The position numbers were made by a program, and so were the translations under genes. A stretch of 64,000 nucleotides of DNA from Paenibacillus endophyticus (GTDB lineage: Bacteria; Bacillota; Bacilli; Paenibacillales; Paenibacillaceae). Below the pieces are notes generated by a model. That model searched no databases and was not told the origin of the DNA. It was given only the letters and a program-made list of their open reading frames with translations. The DNA is taken from contig NZ_JACHXW010000010.1 of NCBI RefSeq assembly GCF_014192395.1, forward strand, positions 78,014-142,013, written 5' to 3'. Positions 27,637 through 36,968 of this stretch are shown piece after piece (the first letter of the stretch is position 1; every line of letters starts with the position of its first letter).

Positions 27637-29268
27637 CTATTTATTTGGATTCGATTGGTCGTACGCTTTCTGCATTATTTCAAGATACCTTCCAACCTGC
27701 ATGCTATCCAGCCCTGCCAAATAACCGTCCCAGTCCTTGTCCAAATTCAAATCGCCGGTTATGAACTGAAGCGTGCTCTGCTCAATATAATTTGAAAGAT
27801 TCGTTTGGAGGATACCCGCCTCGTCCGCTTCCGCCGGATCCAGCCATATCGTCCAAATCGGGAACATTTCGGAGGGCTCATGGCCTTCATAGAGCTGCGT
27901 CGCCTCGATCAGCCTTCGTTCATAGCCGTCACTCGCATATATATCCTTGCTCGCTACCCAGCTGTCGCGATATTCCCTCGGCATATAGAAATGCGCCATA
28001 CCGCTCCAGCCGGAATTGGTCGGCTTGGCGTTGTTAATCGGGATTAAGCTTGCAAACTGCGGAGCAATGCCCTCGCCAAGCGCCGCCTCGCCTTTTTGGG
28101 GCTTCCTCCAGCCGATACCCTCCAGGCCCGACTGGGCAATCGTCTGCCCTTCCGGCGTGTAGATGTAATCGACCATTTGGATTAACGCGATTTGCGCTTC
28201 CTTGCTCGCTTTATTCGTAATGGCGAACTTCGCGCCAGGCTGTATGCCTCCCCCATCGAAGGTCGCATGGGATGCGTACGGTCCTTGAAGCGGCGGAATC
28301 GGTGCATAGTCCTTCAGCCGCTCGCTCGTGAATATAGCCGGATGCATGCCCGCGACAGCACCCAATACCGGTGCACCAGCATTATCGCCGATCCTTCTGA
28401 GCGCTTCCGCATTCTGAATGAATGCTCCCGGGTCAATCAAGCCTTCATCATAAAGCGACTTAATGAAGGCGATCCCTTCCTTCCACTGCGGCTTATTCGC
28501 CACCGTCTCCACTTTCCCTTTGCTCATGGCCAAATAATTGCGGTCGTCGTCATAAATAAATCCGTTCATCAGATAAGGTATGATCCGAACGCCGAAATCC
28601 TCAATGGAGCCGCTTAGCGGGATCTCATCGGCCACACCGTTCCCGTTCGGATCCGATTTCTTGAACGCCTCAAGCATCGATTTGAACTGCGCGGTCGTTG
28701 TGGGCATTGCTAAACCGAGCTTCGAGAGCCATTCGGTATTCACCCACATTTTGTTCGGATAGGAGCAATGAAAGCACTCGCTGTATGCGACCAAACCGTA
28801 GATATTGCCGTCAGGAGCCGTATTGAACGCTTTCAAGGTCGGATCCTTCTCCATAGCTGCCTTAATGTTGGGGGCATATTGCTCAATAAGTTGGTTAAGC
28901 GGAAGGATAACACCCTCTTTCCCGTACTTCAGCAAATCAGACTGCGAGAACTGGTCCAGATACGCCGTTAAAATATACGCATCTGGATAATCTCCGCCAG
29001 CGAGCGATATTTGACGCTTCTCCTTGGCCCCGTCCGGCGTGATGCTATCCCAATTAATATGCGCGTTGAATTTGCTCTCGAGCAGCTTGGTGAAATCATT
29101 CGTACGCAGATCAATGCCCGTCTCCTGCTGAGCGAACACATTAATCTCTACTGGCGCAGGCTTGCCGCCGCTCTCCTGCTCTTCGTTTCCGCCGCCCAGC
29201 TTGCAAGCCGACAGAGTCACTATCATGATGCATAGAGCCGCTAAAATGCGAATCTGGCTTTTTTTCAT
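27637..29268 (-). CDS. Extracellular solute-binding lipoprotein (paralogue 2)
   Basis: Lipid-anchored sugar receptor (543 aa). Seen: signal MKKSQIRILAALCIMIVTLSAC with lipobox LSAC, then a sequence colinear with the receptor at 23723-25390 almost throughout (for example SITPDGAKEKRQISLAGGDY, AYSECFHCSYPNKMW, LSGSIEDFGVRIIP). AAGGAGTGGGAG precedes the ATG. It lies directly after the membrane-bound AraC regulator (36 nt) and before a strong terminator, so it is expressed with its regulator and apart from the permeases. Ligand specificity may differ from the first paralogue. Confidence 0.93.
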   Translation of the reverse strand: MKKSQIRILAALCIMIVTLSACKLGGGNEEQESGGKPAPVEINVFAQQETGIDLRTNDFTKLLESKFNAHINWDSITPDGAKEKRQISLAGGDYPDAYILTAYLDQFSQSDLLKYGKEGVILPLNQLIEQYAPNIKAAMEKDPTLKAFNTAPDGNIYGLVAYSECFHCSYPNKMWVNTEWLSKLGLAMPTTTAQFKSMLEAFKKSDPNGNGVADEIPLSGSIEDFGVRIIPYLMNGFIYDDDRNYLAMSKGKVETVANKPQWKEGIAFIKSLYDEGLIDPGAFIQNAEALRRIGDNAGAPVLGAVAGMHPAIFTSERLKDYAPIPPLQGPYASHATFDGGGIQPGAKFAITNKASKEAQIALIQMVDYIYTPEGQTIAQSGLEGIGWRKPQKGEAALGEGIAPQFASLIPINNAKPTNSGWSGMAHFYMPREYRDSWVASKDIYASDGYERRLIEATQLYEGHEPSEMFPIWTIWLDPAEADEAGILQTNLSNYIEQSTLQFITGDLNLDKDWDGYLAGLDSMQVGRYLEIMQKAYDQSNPNK

Positions 29269-29304
29269 CTTCTCCCACTCCTTGCCTCAAGCGCGGCAGA
29301 ACGC

Positions 29305-31611
29305 TTATATATTTATGGATTGTCTATAGGAGCTTGGCGCAACACCCATCACCCGTTTGAATGCTCTGCGGAAGGAATGCGAGCTGTTATAGCCTACGCG
29401 TGCCGCAATTTCGTCCACCGTGCAAGCATCGGTGCGCAGCAGCAAGGAAGCTTGCTCAATCCGGATCATCTCGAGGTAATCAGATACGTTCACGTCCGTA
29501 ACCTCCTTGAACAGCTGAGAAATATATTTCTCCGGACGCTCTACCTTCTCCGCTATCCGGTATAAGGTCAGCTCAGAATCGCCATACGCTTCCGCGATAA
29601 ACTGCTTGATGTCCTCGACCATTTGAATATGCGCGTTGTTTTTCTTGCTATTGATAACGCCGCAGAGCGCATTCACGATCTCGATCATCTCGTCTTGTAT
29701 GGCGCTAAGCGCATCGGAGGCTTGAATGCCAATCATTTGATTTTTGAGCGTGTGCAGCAGCTCCGATTCCATAAATGCCTTCTGATCAAGCAACTTGAGC
29801 AGCGTACCCTTCAGCTCGCCGACCAACTGTTGCTTCATCTCCGGCGAGAGCTGCTGGTTCTCCGTATTTTTCTCCATAACGGACAGCAGCATCCGCTTCG
29901 CCTCATCGGGATCGCCAGCTCTAATCGTACTGATCAAGCGCTGCTCTATATCAAGCGGATAATAGTAAGTAGCCGTTTCAAGCCGCGAATCGCTAAACCA
30001 GATGATACTGTTTTTGCTGGAAAACTCCGCATACTCCATCATCTGCTTCGCCTGCTCGTAAGAATGGCTTACATCCATAATGGCTGGATAGCTATCTCCG
30101 AACGCAGCCGTGACCGATATTTTATATTCCGAGTATGCAACCTGCGCCAGCTTCTCAAGCGTTTCGCTTATTTGCTGTCTCCACGCGAGCCCGCCAGCCT
30201 CCTCCTGCTGTACCGTCCATATCATGACGATTCGGTCGGAACCGAGATCCGTCATCGGCAGCTCGTTAACGGCATCCGTTAAGGCCTGCTTCAGAATCAA
30301 TCTTGCCGCGGCGAGCTCATTCAGAATTTCAACGCTGTCCATGCCGGAATATCCATTGATCCGCAGAATGCCTACGTAACCCCCATCGGAAGAAAAGCGC
30401 ATATCCGCTTGGGCTGCGGCAGCCGCAATCTCCTCCGTCGTGTGAAACTCGCCCGCAATCAGCCGTTTCAGGAAACCGTCGCGCACCAAGGGCAGCTGCC
30501 GCTTCAGCTCCAGCTCTAGCTGCCGGTTGCTCGTTATCATATTAGATATATTGCCCTGCAGGAAATCATACTCATTGCGCTCAGCAATGCCGTCTTTGCC
30601 GAAATGCTCCTTCATGACGCCAAGCAGCCGATTGATCGGCGCGCTGTTCCGATAGGACAAGAGCAAGCCAGCCAGCAAACCGAGCAATATGGCAATTCCG
30701 GTAACCAGCCACGTAATATATTTGATTTGATTCGCATTCTCCATCAGCACCTGGCGAGGGACTCCCGCCCGATAGGTCCAGCCGTTCTTGTCGGAATGAA
30801 TCGTGATGACCAGATCGTCATTATAGAATTGGCTCGTCTTAGCCTTGTCAAGCTCCGTATCCAATGACAGCTTCTTCGCATCCGTCTCGCTTATGCCGCG
30901 CACGCCTATCGTGTTCCCCTGCGCGTCGCTTATATGCGCCCAGCCGCCGTAACGGTCCTCTAATCCTGCCAATAGGTTCGATATATTCTCCTCGTTGATA
31001 ATGACAACCACGGTAGCCGGCGATGAACCGCTGAAGCTGTCCAGCGGAAGCGACTGCATATACGTAATAACCGAGGTTTGCTTCGAATTGCTCATATAGG
31101 AGCGAAGCGGCATAATTTCGCTGCGGTGAGTCTGCCCCAGCACTTCTTTCTTCCATTCCTCTACGGTAAGGTCGGGGTAGCGGAAGTTTTGATAATAATG
31201 CTCCGGTCGAAAGTATGCCGAGCCCTGCGTGAAAATAACGTCATAATTATTTAAGTATATAAAGTAATTTTGCAAAAAATCATTCGTTTGGCTAAACGGC
31301 GTGACCTGCTTCACCATGCTCCATATGCCGTAGACATTCACCTCGTCGCCTTGCTTCCTCTCGTTCATCAATTTATTTAAATCCGGATTCAAAGCGAGCT
31401 GTCGGGTAAAACCCTCCACCTCGACCATCCTTCTCTCCAATATTTCCTGGCTTCGCTGCAGCTGCGTAACGCTATTCTCGATCGAGATGGATTGCGTTAC
31501 CGAAATGGAAGTGCGGTAGGAAACATAACCCGCTATGCTTGGAATAATTAATATAATTAAATAGGAAACGAGAAATTTGCGGAAGATCGTTGAGTACTTC
31601 GGCACGTCCAA
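29305..31611 (-). CDS. Membrane-bound AraC-family regulator with extracellular sensor domain
   Basis: One-component sensor-regulator (768 aa). Seen: transmembrane helix 1 (about 12-30, FLVSYLIILIIPSIAGYV), a dCache-like extracellular domain of about 260 residues, helix 2 (about 293-313, WLVTGIAILLGLLAGLLLS), a long cytoplasmic linker, and a C-terminal AraC domain (about 665-768) with YNSSHSFRRAFKRVMGVAPSSYR. There is no receiver or kinase domain. The start is a TTG with AGAAGGGTGGG upstream; a GTG at 31605 is possible. This architecture is common beside LplABC-type transporters in Paenibacillaceae, where it activates the neighbouring lipoprotein gene. A cre-like site lies 17 nt upstream. Confidence 0.9.
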   Translation of the reverse strand: MDVPKYSTIFRKFLVSYLIILIIPSIAGYVSYRTSISVTQSISIENSVTQLQRSQEILERRMVEVEGFTRQLALNPDLNKLMNERKQGDEVNVYGIWSMVKQVTPFSQTNDFLQNYFIYLNNYDVIFTQGSAYFRPEHYYQNFRYPDLTVEEWKKEVLGQTHRSEIMPLRSYMSNSKQTSVITYMQSLPLDSFSGSSPATVVVIINEENISNLLAGLEDRYGGWAHISDAQGNTIGVRGISETDAKKLSLDTELDKAKTSQFYNDDLVITIHSDKNGWTYRAGVPRQVLMENANQIKYITWLVTGIAILLGLLAGLLLSYRNSAPINRLLGVMKEHFGKDGIAERNEYDFLQGNISNMITSNRQLELELKRQLPLVRDGFLKRLIAGEFHTTEEIAAAAAQADMRFSSDGGYVGILRINGYSGMDSVEILNELAAARLILKQALTDAVNELPMTDLGSDRIVMIWTVQQEEAGGLAWRQQISETLEKLAQVAYSEYKISVTAAFGDSYPAIMDVSHSYEQAKQMMEYAEFSSKNSIIWFSDSRLETATYYYPLDIEQRLISTIRAGDPDEAKRMLLSVMEKNTENQQLSPEMKQQLVGELKGTLLKLLDQKAFMESELLHTLKNQMIGIQASDALSAIQDEMIEIVNALCGVINSKKNNAHIQMVEDIKQFIAEAYGDSELTLYRIAEKVERPEKYISQLFKEVTDVNVSDYLEMIRIEQASLLLRTDACTVDEIAARVGYNSSHSFRRAFKRVMGVAPSSYRQSINI

Positions 31612-31627
31612 CCCACCCTTCTCTATA

Positions 31628-31641
31628 TAATAGCGCTTACA
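31628..31641 (-). promoter_or_regulatory. cre-like site (CcpA) before the membrane AraC regulator
   Basis: TGTAAGCGCTATTA on the minus strand matches cre (TGWAANCGNTNWCA) except for the penultimate base. It overlaps the leader of the regulator gene, so carbon catabolite repression of the regulator and lipoprotein is likely. Confidence 0.6.
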
Positions 31642-31712
31642 AAATAGGTATTTGGAGCTCCGTACATCGTATAAAAAGCCCGCTCATTCATAATAACCTA
31701 ATGATGCGAAAA

Positions 31713-31741
31713 GACAACTACTATTAAAGCTCGTAGTTGTC
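31713..31741 (-). terminator. Intrinsic terminator of the GH95 operon
   Basis: gacaactac (31713-31721) pairs with gtagttgtc (31733-31741), followed on the minus strand by TTTTCG. It is 20 nt beyond the GH95 stop codon and separates the fucose-type operon from the membrane AraC gene. Confidence 0.8.
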
Positions 31742-31761
31742 CTGTTCGCTCTTTACATAAG

Positions 31762-34086
31762 CTATTTCGCCGTCGCTTCGCGGTCGATGAGGTGAAGGCT
31801 AGCGTCCAGCACGTACGTTTGACCCGCCTCGCATGCGATGGTTGCGGTACGGTCGCCGTAACGGATGATCAATGGAACGGCAGAATACGCATGAATAGTT
31901 GCTCCTGTCAGGATGCCCGCTTCCCAGGAAACGCCAACCTCTGCATTCCCTTTCGCCCTTAATCCGTTGAATGAGCCGCTCGCCCACGCGGCAGGCAGCG
32001 CTGGCAGCAGGTGGATCTCGCCCGCATGGCTTTGGAGAAGGATATCGGCAACAGCCGCCGTTCCTCCGTAATTGCCGTCAATGACGAATATATTCGTCTC
32101 CGCACCGGCAACGCCAGCTTTGGAGTAGGTCAGCAGATTATCGAAGCATAGCTCGCCAACCAAGTGGTTGATATGCCTTAGCGCACGGTCTCCATCGAAT
32201 AGCCGGGAGAATCCGGTTGCAAACAACACCGCCGTAAATTCAATATCCTCCAGCTCATCCGTCATTCTGCGGATCAGCGTTTGCTCGGCAGCTGCGCTGA
32301 GCTCGGGCGTACCGCGCGGCGTTACCTGATTGCCAGGGTACAGCGCGAACAGATGAGCAAGATGGCGATGCTCAGGCTGCGCCTCCTCATAATCCTCCAG
32401 CCATTCCTGCAGCTGTCCATTCTTGCCGATCTGCAGCGGCGGCAATAACGCAATCGCCGCCCGCAGCTTCTCTTGGAGCTCAAGATCCGTATCCAGCAGC
32501 CCGGCAGCCTCCAAGCAGAAAGAGAATAGGTCCCTAACCAGCACTTGATCCATCGTCGAGCCCATCGACAGCTGCTGAGGGCCCTCCGACCGGTTATTCG
32601 TATAGAAGCTGTTCTCCGGGGAATTGGAAGGCCCCGTAACCAGCCAGCCGTTGCTTGGGTGCACCGTCATATAATCAAGGAAAAAAGATGCGGCTTCCTT
32701 CATAACCGGATAGGCCTGCTTCGTCAGGAATGACTGATCCAGACCGTACTCATAATGCTCCTTCAAATGCATCGCGATCCATAGACCGCCCGTTACGTTC
32801 AGTCCCCAGCCTGTCTCCCAGCCCGGAGCCGCGAAGCCCCATGCATTGGAGAATACATGCGCCACCCAGCCCTCGCAGCCGTAGAAATCCTGTGCCGCAT
32901 GCCTGCCCGATGCGGACAGCCGTTCAATATAGTTCATTAATGGAACATGGCATTCCGCCAGATTGCTTATTTCGGTCGGGTAATAGTTCATTTGCGTGTT
33001 GATATCCAAGTGATAGTCGCAACTCCAAGCCATGCGGTTCGCTTCGCCGTCGTTCCATACGCCCTGCAAATGCAGAGGCAGCGGCGAATCCGCTCGCGAA
33101 CCGGCAATCGTCAAATAACGGCCATATTGAAAAAACAAAACGATCAAGCCTGGATCATCCTGTTGACCGTTCTGCAGCCGCCGCATCCGCTCGTCTGTCG
33201 GCAGCTTTGCATGGTCCGTGTCGCCAAGATCAAGGGAAACACGCGCATACAAAGCGCTGTAATCCGCGATATGATCTGCTTTCAGCCGCGTATAGCCTTT
33301 GGCGATTGCCGCAGCTATCTGCTTCGTACTTCTCGTCATCCACTCGTCGTCCGTTTGGCGATAATCGGTATGGATCGCAAAATATACGGTAGCTTCGTCG
33401 GCATCCGTGACGATAATCTCGCTGCCGCTGCTCTGGATGGTGCCTCCCTCGGCCACAATCTTTACCTGCCCCCGGCAAAATACGCCGCATGATCCGTCGC
33501 TATGCATCTCTTCCGTTGCTTGCCCATAGAATGCGATTGTATCGTCATTCGTGGCGATAGCAGAGAAATGCCCCGTACGCCCCTTCACGGAGATCGAGAA
33601 GGATATCCCGCCCTGCTGCTCCCCTTTTATTCGCGAAACAACGATGCCGTCCGCATGAGTCGCGAACGTCTCGCGGATGAAGCTGCTGCCTTCACTCTTA
33701 TAGGAAACGGTTGCAATCGCACTCTCCAAGCAAAGCTCGCGCTTCAGCTCTTCGCCCTCCGGTCCGAACCGGAGCTCAACATCACAAACGGAGAGATTCG
33801 TCCCGAAGTTCTGCTTTTTCGGCTGAAGGTGCTGCTTGGCCAACCGATCGCCTTCGTTATAATCTCCGTTAAAAAAAGCAGCCCTCATCTCCTCAAGCCC
33901 GGCTTTCCCTTTGCCGCTGCCCGGAATACGTTCGGGCTTTCCCGACCAATAGGTCAGCTCCGTCATGCTCCACGTTTCCTGCGAGGCTCCCCCGTAAATG
34001 ACGGCGCCTATTCTTCCGTTGCCGATCGGCAGTCCCTGCTTCCAGCCCGCTCCCGGTCCGTTATACCAAAGCTTCGCTTGATTCAT
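31762..34086 (-). CDS. Glycoside hydrolase family 95 (alpha-L-fucosidase/alpha-L-galactosidase type)
   Basis: Large inverting glycosidase (774 aa) without a signal peptide, so cytoplasmic. Seen: N-terminal beta-sandwich opening AKLWYNGPGAGWKQGLPIGN, then an (alpha/alpha)6 barrel with CDYHLDINTQMNYYPTE (Asn pair that activates the water in the family), VTGPSNSPEN (general-acid Glu) and PEHRHLAHLFALYPG. The family removes alpha-1,2-L-fucose or L-galactose from oligosaccharides. It is the last gene of an operon with an FAH hydrolase, two SDRs and an enolase-superfamily dehydratase, which fits release and oxidation of L-fucose. AAGGGATGG precedes the ATG. Confidence 0.93.
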   Translation of the reverse strand: MNQAKLWYNGPGAGWKQGLPIGNGRIGAVIYGGASQETWSMTELTYWSGKPERIPGSGKGKAGLEEMRAAFFNGDYNEGDRLAKQHLQPKKQNFGTNLSVCDVELRFGPEGEELKRELCLESAIATVSYKSEGSSFIRETFATHADGIVVSRIKGEQQGGISFSISVKGRTGHFSAIATNDDTIAFYGQATEEMHSDGSCGVFCRGQVKIVAEGGTIQSSGSEIIVTDADEATVYFAIHTDYRQTDDEWMTRSTKQIAAAIAKGYTRLKADHIADYSALYARVSLDLGDTDHAKLPTDERMRRLQNGQQDDPGLIVLFFQYGRYLTIAGSRADSPLPLHLQGVWNDGEANRMAWSCDYHLDINTQMNYYPTEISNLAECHVPLMNYIERLSASGRHAAQDFYGCEGWVAHVFSNAWGFAAPGWETGWGLNVTGGLWIAMHLKEHYEYGLDQSFLTKQAYPVMKEAASFFLDYMTVHPSNGWLVTGPSNSPENSFYTNNRSEGPQQLSMGSTMDQVLVRDLFSFCLEAAGLLDTDLELQEKLRAAIALLPPLQIGKNGQLQEWLEDYEEAQPEHRHLAHLFALYPGNQVTPRGTPELSAAAEQTLIRRMTDELEDIEFTAVLFATGFSRLFDGDRALRHINHLVGELCFDNLLTYSKAGVAGAETNIFVIDGNYGGTAAVADILLQSHAGEIHLLPALPAAWASGSFNGLRAKGNAEVGVSWEAGILTGATIHAYSAVPLIIRYGDRTATIACEAGQTYVLDASLHLIDREATAK

Positions 34087-34104
34087 GCTGTATCCATCCC
34101 TTAG

Positions 34105-35022
34105 CTATATAGTCGTATTGGCTTCACTAATGAGGCGGTTGGTCAGGCTGCCCAAGCCTTCGATTTCAATGGTAACGACGTCTCCGTCCTTCAAATAGAC
34201 CCGGCGATCCTCCGGATAGCCAAGGACGACACCCTCCGGCGTGCCTGTCAGAATAATATCGCCTGGCGCAAGCGTCATATGCTGCGAAATGTAGCTAACG
34301 ACCTCATCGCAAGGGAATATCATATCGGATGTATTGGAATGCTGACGGGTCTCTCCGTTCACGATGCATTTGATTTCAAGATTATTCGGGTCCGGAATCT
34401 CGTCCGCGGTCACCAGATACGGGCCGATCGGACTGAAATCATCGCAGCTTTTGCCGAGCAGCCACTGCTGGGTCCTCATCTGGAGATCGCGAGCCGACAA
34501 GTCATTGACGTTGCAGTAGCCGAACACATGCTGCAGCGCCTCATCCTTGCTTACATACTTAGCTGTCTTACCAATTACGATGACAAGCTCCGCCTCATAA
34601 TCTACCTGCGAGGTGACACGCTCCGGCAGCGCAATATTTTCGCGATGCCCCGTAAGCGTGTTATTGAACTTGTTGAATAGAATGGGATACTCGGGGATCG
34701 GCGCATTCGTCTCTACAGCGTGCTTCCTATAATTCAAGCCGACGCAAATGATCTTATTCGGCCTCGTGACGCATGGCCCAAAGCGAACGCCCTCCTCAGG
34801 CATAAGCAATCCGTCTAAAGTCTCCGCCGACTCAAGCACATGATCCGCGTATGCGGCCAAAGCGGCAAGGCTCTCCGCTCCGCCTTCGATTACTGCCATT
34901 ACATCGCTAGAGATGCCTGCATTCGGGAACCTTTCAAGTGCCGCAGAAATATTAAAAATTCCATCATTCCGTTTGATGCCCAGCCTAAACTGTCCTTCAT
35001 GCTCTATCGTGACCAGCTTCAT
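34105..35022 (-). CDS. Fumarylacetoacetate hydrolase family protein (probable 2,4-diketo-3-deoxy-sugar-acid hydrolase)
   Basis: Metal-dependent C-C hydrolase of 305 aa. Seen: the FAH-family core ICVGLNYRKHAVETNAPIP, FNKFNNTLTGH, the metal-ligand segment QVDYEAELVIVIG, YCNVNDLSARDLQ and LTGTPEGVVLG. In the non-phosphorylated L-fucose and L-rhamnose pathways such enzymes split 2,4-diketo-3-deoxy-fuconate or -rhamnonate to pyruvate and L-lactate. The neighbours supply the preceding steps, so I infer that role. It lies 18 nt upstream of the GH95 gene and 31 nt after an SDR gene, in the same operon. Other FAH activities cannot be excluded. Confidence 0.88.
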   Translation of the reverse strand: MKLVTIEHEGQFRLGIKRNDGIFNISAALERFPNAGISSDVMAVIEGGAESLAALAAYADHVLESAETLDGLLMPEEGVRFGPCVTRPNKIICVGLNYRKHAVETNAPIPEYPILFNKFNNTLTGHRENIALPERVTSQVDYEAELVIVIGKTAKYVSKDEALQHVFGYCNVNDLSARDLQMRTQQWLLGKSCDDFSPIGPYLVTADEIPDPNNLEIKCIVNGETRQHSNTSDMIFPCDEVVSYISQHMTLAPGDIILTGTPEGVVLGYPEDRRVYLKDGDVVTIEIEGLGSLTNRLISEANTTI

Positions 35023-35053
35023 CTTGTCCCATCATCCTCTCGCTTCTCTTTCA

Positions 35054-35827
35054 TCAAGCATCCTTGCCGAATACGACGCCTCCGTCCATATAGAGCGGGG
35101 AGCCCATCATGAAGGAGGACTCGTCGGACGCCAAAAACAGCACCCCATTCGCCACATCCTCCGGTTTTCCTAAATGACCGCTCAACTGGCGTGTTTTAAT
35201 GGCCGCAATAGCCGCTTCGGGATCGTCGTACGAGCTTTGCAAATATTGCTCGACGAACGGCGTCATAATCGTTCCCGGCAATATTGCATTCACGCGTATA
35301 TTGTATTTGGCATAATCGACCTGCATGGACTTGGTCAGCGCCAGCACCGCTCCTTTCGTTGCAGAGTAGGAGGCCCGCCGCGCCAGTCCAATCTCAGCAA
35401 TGCAGGAAGACATATTGATGATATTGCCTGATTTGCGTTCCATCATGTAAGGGAGCACGTACTTCGACGGCAGGAATACCCCGCGCAGATTGACCTGCAC
35501 GACGCGGTCCCATGCCTCCGGCTCAATCTCATGAATGGCACCGACACCGCTAATGCCGGCGTTGTTGAATAGAATATCGATTCTTCCATAGGCTTGTATC
35601 GCGTTTTCGACCATCATGCGCACCGAGCCGGGATCCGTCACGTCAGCGTGCAGGAACATTGCGCTCCCCCCGCTTGCTTGGATGCTTTGAGCCGTTTCCA
35701 GCCCCTTTGCTTCATCGATGTCATTCACAATCACCGTCGCGCCTTCTCTGGCGAACAGCTCGGCGGTCGTTCTTCCGATACCTGAGCCCGCCCCGGTCAG
35801 GAGCGCGATTTTACCCTTCAGTCTCAT
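35054..35827 (-). CDS. Short-chain dehydrogenase (candidate 2-keto-3-deoxy-fuconate dehydrogenase)
   Basis: NAD(P)-dependent SDR oxidoreductase of 257 aa. Seen: nucleotide motif TGAGSGIG, NNAG, catalytic Ser in NMSSCIAEIG, YSATKGA (Tyr-x-x-x-Lys), and NAILPGTIMTP. The second ATG (35827) is used because GAGGAG is 7 nt upstream of it and only 1 nt from the first. It lies between the FAH hydrolase and the enolase-superfamily gene, which fits oxidation of the 2-keto-3-deoxy acid to the 2,4-diketo acid. A role as L-fucose 1-dehydrogenase is equally possible, because the operon has a second SDR. Confidence 0.88.
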   Translation of the reverse strand: MRLKGKIALLTGAGSGIGRTTAELFAREGATVIVNDIDEAKGLETAQSIQASGGSAMFLHADVTDPGSVRMMVENAIQAYGRIDILFNNAGISGVGAIHEIEPEAWDRVVQVNLRGVFLPSKYVLPYMMERKSGNIINMSSCIAEIGLARRASYSATKGAVLALTKSMQVDYAKYNIRVNAILPGTIMTPFVEQYLQSSYDDPEAAIAAIKTRQLSGHLGKPEDVANGVLFLASDESSFMMGSPLYMDGGVVFGKDA

Positions 35828-35847
35828 AGACATACTCCTCTCTTCCG

Positions 35848-36945
35848 CTATCTGATCCGATATTCGTCGAAATAACGAGGAATGATTTCAGTGGAAGCTC
35901 CCGGCATCTCCGGCAGCACGTACTGTCCGTTAACGACGGTAGCCGGCTCAACGAAAATCGATCTGATCCATGGAATGTACTCCAGCATGATCGCCCCTTG
36001 TGTAGCAGCTACCAGATGCTGATGAATCTGTCCCATATCACCGACATGCGGACAGATCGGAATGTCGTACGAGGCGGCAAGTCCAGCGACTTGCAGCCAC
36101 TCCGTAATGCCTGCAACCCGCGTCACGTCAACCTGGCAATATTCGATCGCGCCTTGATGGATATAATCACGGAAAGCATATTTCGAATACACATGTTCGC
36201 CCAGCGCAATGGGGACGTTCAACGCGTCGGCCAGCTTCTTGTGGCCCATAATATCATCCGGGTTAAGCGGCTCCTCCAGCCAGAACAGATCAAATTCCTC
36301 CAGTTTCTTGCCCCACGTCATCGCCGTATTAATGTTCCACTGCTGGTTCACGTCGATCATAAAGATCGTTTCGTCGCCAATCGCTTTCCGCACAGCCTTC
36401 ACACGGTCGTAATCCTCATGGGGATTCGACTTGCCGACCTTGATTTTGACACCGGTAAAGCCTTGCTCGACGATATCCGTTACGTCCTTAAGCAGACGCT
36501 CCTTCGACCAGTTCAGCCAGCCTCCATTCGTATTGTATGCCTTGATGCCCTTCGATTTATGACCGCCAAGATATTGCCACAGCGGTTTGTTCGACGCCTT
36601 CGCCATAATGTCCCAGAGTGCGATATCCACTGCTGCCAGCGCCATATGCGTGATGCCCGCGCGACCGATCCAGTGCATTTTGCCAAAACGAAGCGTGTCC
36701 CAAATTTCCTTTACCATAAAAGGGTCCTTGCCGATCAGCTCAGGCGCATAATAACGGTCGATCGTATCGACGATCATATCGTCGCCATGCGCGCAGGTTC
36801 CCGTGTAGCCGTAGCCGACATACCCCTCGTCTGTATATATGCGGACACCAGACAATCCCCAATGCGTCGCAACATTTATCGCATCGGTAATTGGCGGGTC
36901 AATCGGCACATGCAGCACAAACGTTTCTACTTTTGTAATTTTCAT
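35848..36945 (-). CDS. Enolase-superfamily sugar-acid dehydratase (mandelate racemase subgroup)
   Basis: Mg2+-dependent acid-sugar dehydratase candidate (365 aa). Seen: N-terminal capping domain, then a barrel with the KxK base motif GVKIKVGKS, metal ligands in MIDVNQQW (Asp), WLEEPLNP (Glu) and ALGEHVYS (Glu), and a His-Asp dyad candidate in CPHVGD with QVDVTRVAG. This residue pattern is that of the MR subgroup, which includes L-fuconate, L-rhamnonate and galactonate dehydratases. The neighbours (GH95, two SDRs, FAH hydrolase) favour an L-fuconate or stereochemically close substrate. Length is shorter than classical FucD, so the exact acid is uncertain. Confidence 0.88.
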   Translation of the reverse strand: MKITKVETFVLHVPIDPPITDAINVATHWGLSGVRIYTDEGYVGYGYTGTCAHGDDMIVDTIDRYYAPELIGKDPFMVKEIWDTLRFGKMHWIGRAGITHMALAAVDIALWDIMAKASNKPLWQYLGGHKSKGIKAYNTNGGWLNWSKERLLKDVTDIVEQGFTGVKIKVGKSNPHEDYDRVKAVRKAIGDETIFMIDVNQQWNINTAMTWGKKLEEFDLFWLEEPLNPDDIMGHKKLADALNVPIALGEHVYSKYAFRDYIHQGAIEYCQVDVTRVAGITEWLQVAGLAASYDIPICPHVGDMGQIHQHLVAATQGAIMLEYIPWIRSIFVEPATVVNGQYVLPEMPGASTEIIPRYFDEYRIR

Positions 36946-36968
36946 CGTTAGCTCTCCCTTGATTTCGT

